Translations under genes and position numbers: made by a program
Source: M3007 sp964550795
GTDB lineage: Bacteria; Bacteroidota; Bacteroidia; Chitinophagales; Saprospiraceae
Assembly (NCBI GenBank): GCA_964550795.1
Contig: CAZKBH010000014.1
Location: 27,323-91,322, forward strand
Length of the DNA: 64,000 nt
Direction: 5' to 3'
In this document: positions 61,701 through 64,000 of the stretch, piece after piece
Position numbering within the stretch: position 1 is the stretch's first letter
How the letters are laid out: each line of letters starts with the position of its first letter
Notes under the pieces: model-generated
Told to the model about the DNA's origin: nothing
Database searches by the model: none
Seen by the model: only the letters and a program-made list of their open reading frames with translations

Positions 61701-63821
61701 TTTGAACTGAGCCGTTGCATCTTTTACCAAACCCTTGGCCTGGCCGTTTAGCTGCACAAAAGCCGGCAAAAGCAACACATTTGTGATCACAGAATCGGCT
61801 ACATAGCCTAGGATTTCCTGCCGGGCCAACGCGGCATCTATTTGTACATTAAAACCCAGTTGGTCAGGCGTTCGGATGTTATTCAAAAGCCCTGAAAAGG
61901 CGATTTTACTGTTTACGTTTCCGCGCTGCGCAAGGATTTTCAAATCCGTGTTCAAGGCTGCGACGCTGCCCCGCAAGGTGCCCGTCACCTGCAATTGATC
62001 GGGCAATTGCATATCCGGCGTTTCCATAAAGGCGAAAAAATTGCGGGGCGCATCCAGCTGCTTGATCTGCAAATCCATTCCGAGGAGATCCACGTCGTTC
62101 GCGTTTGTCAAGGTTCCCGCTACATTAAATTGCAAGGGCAAACCCTCGGAAGGCGGGAAATCTGAACCAGTTTGCAGGGAACCAACATCGCCTTGCAAAT
62201 CCAATTCCAGGTTTGCAAGCGCGCCATTCAGCGTACCAGAAGCGTTTAAATAGGCCGGTAATGGTTGTGCCAAAATGCTGTCCATCGGCGTTTCGCCCAC
62301 CGACATCCATCGAACCAAATCTGCACGATTCGTACTTAATTGGCTGATATTCAGGTTCATACCCAATTTGGCTGGCTCGGTCAATCGTTGAACTGAACCT
62401 GTAAAATTGGCTACGCTGCCACTGCCCGCCCGGACCCGCATATTACTGGTATACAGGTTTTCCAACCAACCGCTCAATCTGCCCGACACCTCGTAAGGCA
62501 TGTCGGCGATCCGGGATAAAGCCGGATTTTCCTGCGGAGGCAGCAGGATGATCAAATCGCCGAAGATTCCCCGGAGTTGCCGCAGTTCAATCTGCATCCG
62601 GTCAAAAGTTGCCTGGCTATTTTTGAGCAGCAGTACGTCGCCGTTGACGCTGGTTTGGTTTAGGCGGGCTATGATATTTTTGAGTTCAATGCTCCCGGGC
62701 GTAACCAGAATATTGCCTTTCAGACTGTGCAGCCTTATGCCACTTTTATCCTTGCCCGATAAAGCATCGGCGCGCAGTTTCAAGGTATCGTTTTGGAAGG
62801 AAAATTCGGGCAAATTGGCATCGAGACCATTTAGATCAAGGTCGCCGGCGTTGAGGTGCCCGGGCGTAGCAACAATTTCCGGGTCGCGATACGCAAGATC
62901 ACTGCTTTCGATCAGAATGCCTTGTGCCTGAATGCCCAAAAGGTCGTTGGCAGATTGTAGTTGGAATTGATCCAGTTTGGTTTTTATCAGATTGGCGTTG
63001 AAGGATAATTCCGGGGTAGCAAAAAGCAACTTGGAGCAAGTAATATCCGCATTTTTCAACAGCACCCCAAAGGCAGGATCAGGCTTGCCGCTGGGCACTG
63101 ATTTTTTCCGTTGAATCAATTTTATATCGGAATCTGCCAGCTTAAAGCCATCTACCTCAAAATACAGGTTTTTTAAATCAACCTTGGAAAGGGTGGTTTC
63201 TGCGGTACCGATGTAGGCCTGGGTGGTACTTGCTGCGTCATCGTCCTGAATCAGCAGGTCTATTTTTTTCAGTTGCAATTCCACCAAATCCAGTTGCAAT
63301 TTCCAGGCAGAGGCGGAGGTGTCCCTGGAAACCGTATCGGAGGAATCGGCGGCAAATGCCTGCAACACAAAATCCATGTTGGAAATACTGTCTTTGGTAT
63401 GCAGGTACACCGCAGCATCTTCCAGACTGATGTTTTGTAATTCAATGGTTTGATTCAGCAGTTTCCACATGCCAATGGATACTACCAATTTACCAATACG
63501 AGCCAAGGTATCTCCTTGTTGATCGGGCAATACGAACTGCTCCAGGGTTACCGTAGTTGGAAATTGCACCCGAACCGCTCCAATTTCTACCCGGGTGCCC
63601 AGTTTTTTTTGCAAAAAGGCCTCTGCCTCCTCCGTAATACGCTGCTGTACGGATGGCAACGTAAGGGCATAGAGCAGCAGCCCTGCCAGCAAAATGGCCG
63701 TAGAGAAGAAGTAAAGCAGGAAGCGCAGCAGCTTCCGCCAGTAAGATTTCCCTCTGTTGGGTGGAGTTGAATTCAAAACGCTCGCAAGGTTGTCTTTTTG
63801 CAACATTATGACGTTACACAA
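58734..63821 (-). CDS. tamB: TamB-family translocation and assembly module protein
   Basis: A 1695-aa protein with one N-terminal membrane anchor (LLRFLLYFFSTAILLAGLLL, about 32-55). The long periplasmic beta-helix-like region has AsmA-type sequence at the start (IEIGAVRVQFPTTVTLEQFV) and many repeated GxLxG...DL motifs. A C-terminal TamB/DUF490 domain at about 1330-1680 contains GRLQFDMLSNGNMTLAGSME and LLSRQVFGVLLLRNFIGESV. It should bridge inner and outer membranes and pass lipids or assist barrel assembly together with TamL. Start at 63821 or at the internal MLQKDNLAS (63806). It is the first gene of the tamB-tamL pair. Confidence 0.95.
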   Translation of the reverse strand: MCNVIMLQKDNLASVLNSTPPNRGKSYWRKLLRFLLYFFSTAILLAGLLLYALTLPSVQQRITEEAEAFLQKKLGTRVEIGAVRVQFPTTVTLEQFVLPDQQGDTLARIGKLVVSIGMWKLLNQTIELQNISLEDAAVYLHTKDSISNMDFVLQAFAADSSDTVSRDTSASAWKLQLDLVELQLKKIDLLIQDDDAASTTQAYIGTAETTLSKVDLKNLYFEVDGFKLADSDIKLIQRKKSVPSGKPDPAFGVLLKNADITCSKLLFATPELSFNANLIKTKLDQFQLQSANDLLGIQAQGILIESSDLAYRDPEIVATPGHLNAGDLDLNGLDANLPEFSFQNDTLKLRADALSGKDKSGIRLHSLKGNILVTPGSIELKNIIARLNQTSVNGDVLLLKNSQATFDRMQIELRQLRGIFGDLIILLPPQENPALSRIADMPYEVSGRLSGWLENLYTSNMRVRAGSGSVANFTGSVQRLTEPAKLGMNLNISQLSTNRADLVRWMSVGETPMDSILAQPLPAYLNASGTLNGALANLELDLQGDVGSLQTGSDFPPSEGLPLQFNVAGTLTNANDVDLLGMDLQIKQLDAPRNFFAFMETPDMQLPDQLQVTGTLRGSVAALNTDLKILAQRGNVNSKIAFSGLLNNIRTPDQLGFNVQIDAALARQEILGYVADSVITNVLLLPAFVQLNGQAKGLVKDATAQFKIGLGDLGVIQMDGRLLDSSYQMKLVAENILVHRLVVDSNLQMLKTASLTADISGEGFQFGETARVQMSGKFDSVIWDNLILREIGFDADVNGKQFSGGFQSPDERFAVRARAVGDFRSNIPILDLDLALNCLDLRALGWSYRPTMACMRIRSHSEGLSVDTLTAQVKIEMIDLQYDTVHINPGDLTFDIKLDNDQNYINLSSDWLEGEIKGYFSLPDLSTTIANIADQYFVVDRTAARPTVGTDSLSVQIRLLRTDVLTTGLVPGLTELAPLHLGGSLVAERNYFNLNIQAPRIVYTGWDIDSMDVRAYAGDTAAMFVLTAPFVKRGDENFIQDVVLNGRFLANVADVSFKAAGEDGRERFLFELQGNMNNATKETRVALMPRQIIDYHEWAVDAQNEIRITPGSVAINDLKLTGRGQSIQVEGTTKRLAGGKTGLDFALDIDRLDYNNFDIFIKGILLDLGGWAEAHLNIKGTSEAPLVRGKLQLHETFFTPTLTNVRYELSETPLEFTESGVRVEGLTLRDPYGKTLEINGKITSKDWTDIQTNLTLKADRWQVLNSTRQQNPVYFGELYISLDGTVRGPIIQPDILVVVKTEKESSFTYVYDEATQALQHEGIVYFLPPPRQYVRPPVYDAPVSAQPFTLSASIEIDSNLTINSVINPVTGDDFRGKAMGRLQFDMLSNGNMTLAGSMELVRGVYNYSYQSVVKRSFNVTKGSSITWTGDIAKPELDLKARYQFKASPYPLVVNQLSVASSEETALYRRPQTFFLQTSIKGSATEPDVTFEFIYPSTGGPGGLGANFGNQQVSLVESALSNVNNDKNLLSRQVFGVLLLRNFIGESVGATSIGGGGNPLQTGLTSFLTGQINALADQYLTFIDVDFATKEGSSNRGGSQDDGSTNYQLQLQKSFFQDRLTFKLTGGTTVGSNGNEATSALENASVEYALTPKGDFKITVFSERGFELLNASSSNLRNSGAGLIMTREFGGKRKRK

Positions 63822-64000
63822 TATTGGAAAAAGCTTGCAAAATTCTAGGAAAGGGGAATTTGTTTGAACTTGAGTTAGTAGCGTGCGGGTTGTGCATAAC
63901 CAAATGGAAGGGGTAGATTTGTTTGGCCGTTTGGGATTCCGGTCTACGCTGGCCTCCCCCGGCCTGCGGCCACCCCCTCCAAAGGGGGATAGGCTCCGCG
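63822..64000. other. Upstream region of tamB at the window edge
   Basis: No coding sequence is supported. The last 50 bases hold C-rich and G-rich inverted stretches (CCCCCGG...; CCCCCTCCAAAGGGGG), which look like part of a repeat that continues beyond the window. Confidence 0.5.

Overview
The window reads as a chromosomal segment of a Bacteroidota species, most likely close to Saprospiraceae (Haliscomenobacter or Lewinella type). Four things point there. Several large secreted proteins end in type IX secretion (T9SS) sorting domains. There is an ECF sigma/FecR pair, a TamL lipoprotein beside TamB, and a Rho factor with a very long disordered N-terminal insertion. Bacteroidota-type -7 boxes (TAnnTTTG) recur upstream of genes, and Shine-Dalgarno sequences are scarce. 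The finer taxonomic placement is inference.

Layout. 1-4.9 kb: etfBA on the minus strand, divergent from a TPR / DUF4292 / EnvC-like operon. 5-13.3 kb: a giant T9SS subtilase, a metallo-beta-lactamase-fold/HEAT pair, an M28 peptidase and a GH25 lysozyme. 13.5-17.6 kb: rho with a long leader, a MITE-like inverted-repeat element and serS. 17.6-24.6 kb: a secreted peptidylarginine-deiminase-type enzyme, a Crp/Fnr regulator, an ECF sigma/FecR pair, and a 502-aa protein of unknown function divergent from an Fn3-like protein. 25-34 kb: a fused M16 protease, a fused peptide/nickel-type ABC ATPase interrupted by a large heptanucleotide repeat, a LAS-type peptidase and a twin AAA+ ATPase. 34-40.4 kb: two outer-membrane-like proteins, an mlaE-mlaF-mlaD lipid transport operon, a heavy-metal-binding lipoprotein, a ZIP transporter and another secreted protein. 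40.4-45.2 kb: a tRNA methyltransferase, a phospholipase-D-like T9SS gene broken by an in-frame stop, a SpoU methyltransferase and a second ECF sigma with a membrane partner. 45.2-47.5 kb: a small accessory patch beside tRNA-Glu, with two hsdM 5' remnants flanking dinD, an antitoxin with a truncated toxin, and a 50-bp duplication that includes the tRNA 3' end. 47.6-64 kb: a lipoprotein, a UbiD-family decarboxylase, a giant T9SS protein, and tamB followed by tamL.

Much of the gene content serves the cell envelope: murein remodelling (EnvC-like, GH25, LAS peptidase), outer-membrane lipid and protein traffic (Mla, Tam), and T9SS cargo. The most unusual signals are non-genic. Heptanucleotide tandem repeats occur at three loci, two of them as facing inverted arrays. 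One array lies inside the ABC ATPase coding sequence, where gain or loss of a single 7-bp unit would shift the frame. Several REP-like palindromes also recur.

The assembly contains four 10-N gaps, all inside genes. At two of them the contig ends share 9 bp and 7 bp; collapsing these overlaps restores one uninterrupted reading frame (UbiD decarboxylase and giant T9SS protein). The other two show no overlap.
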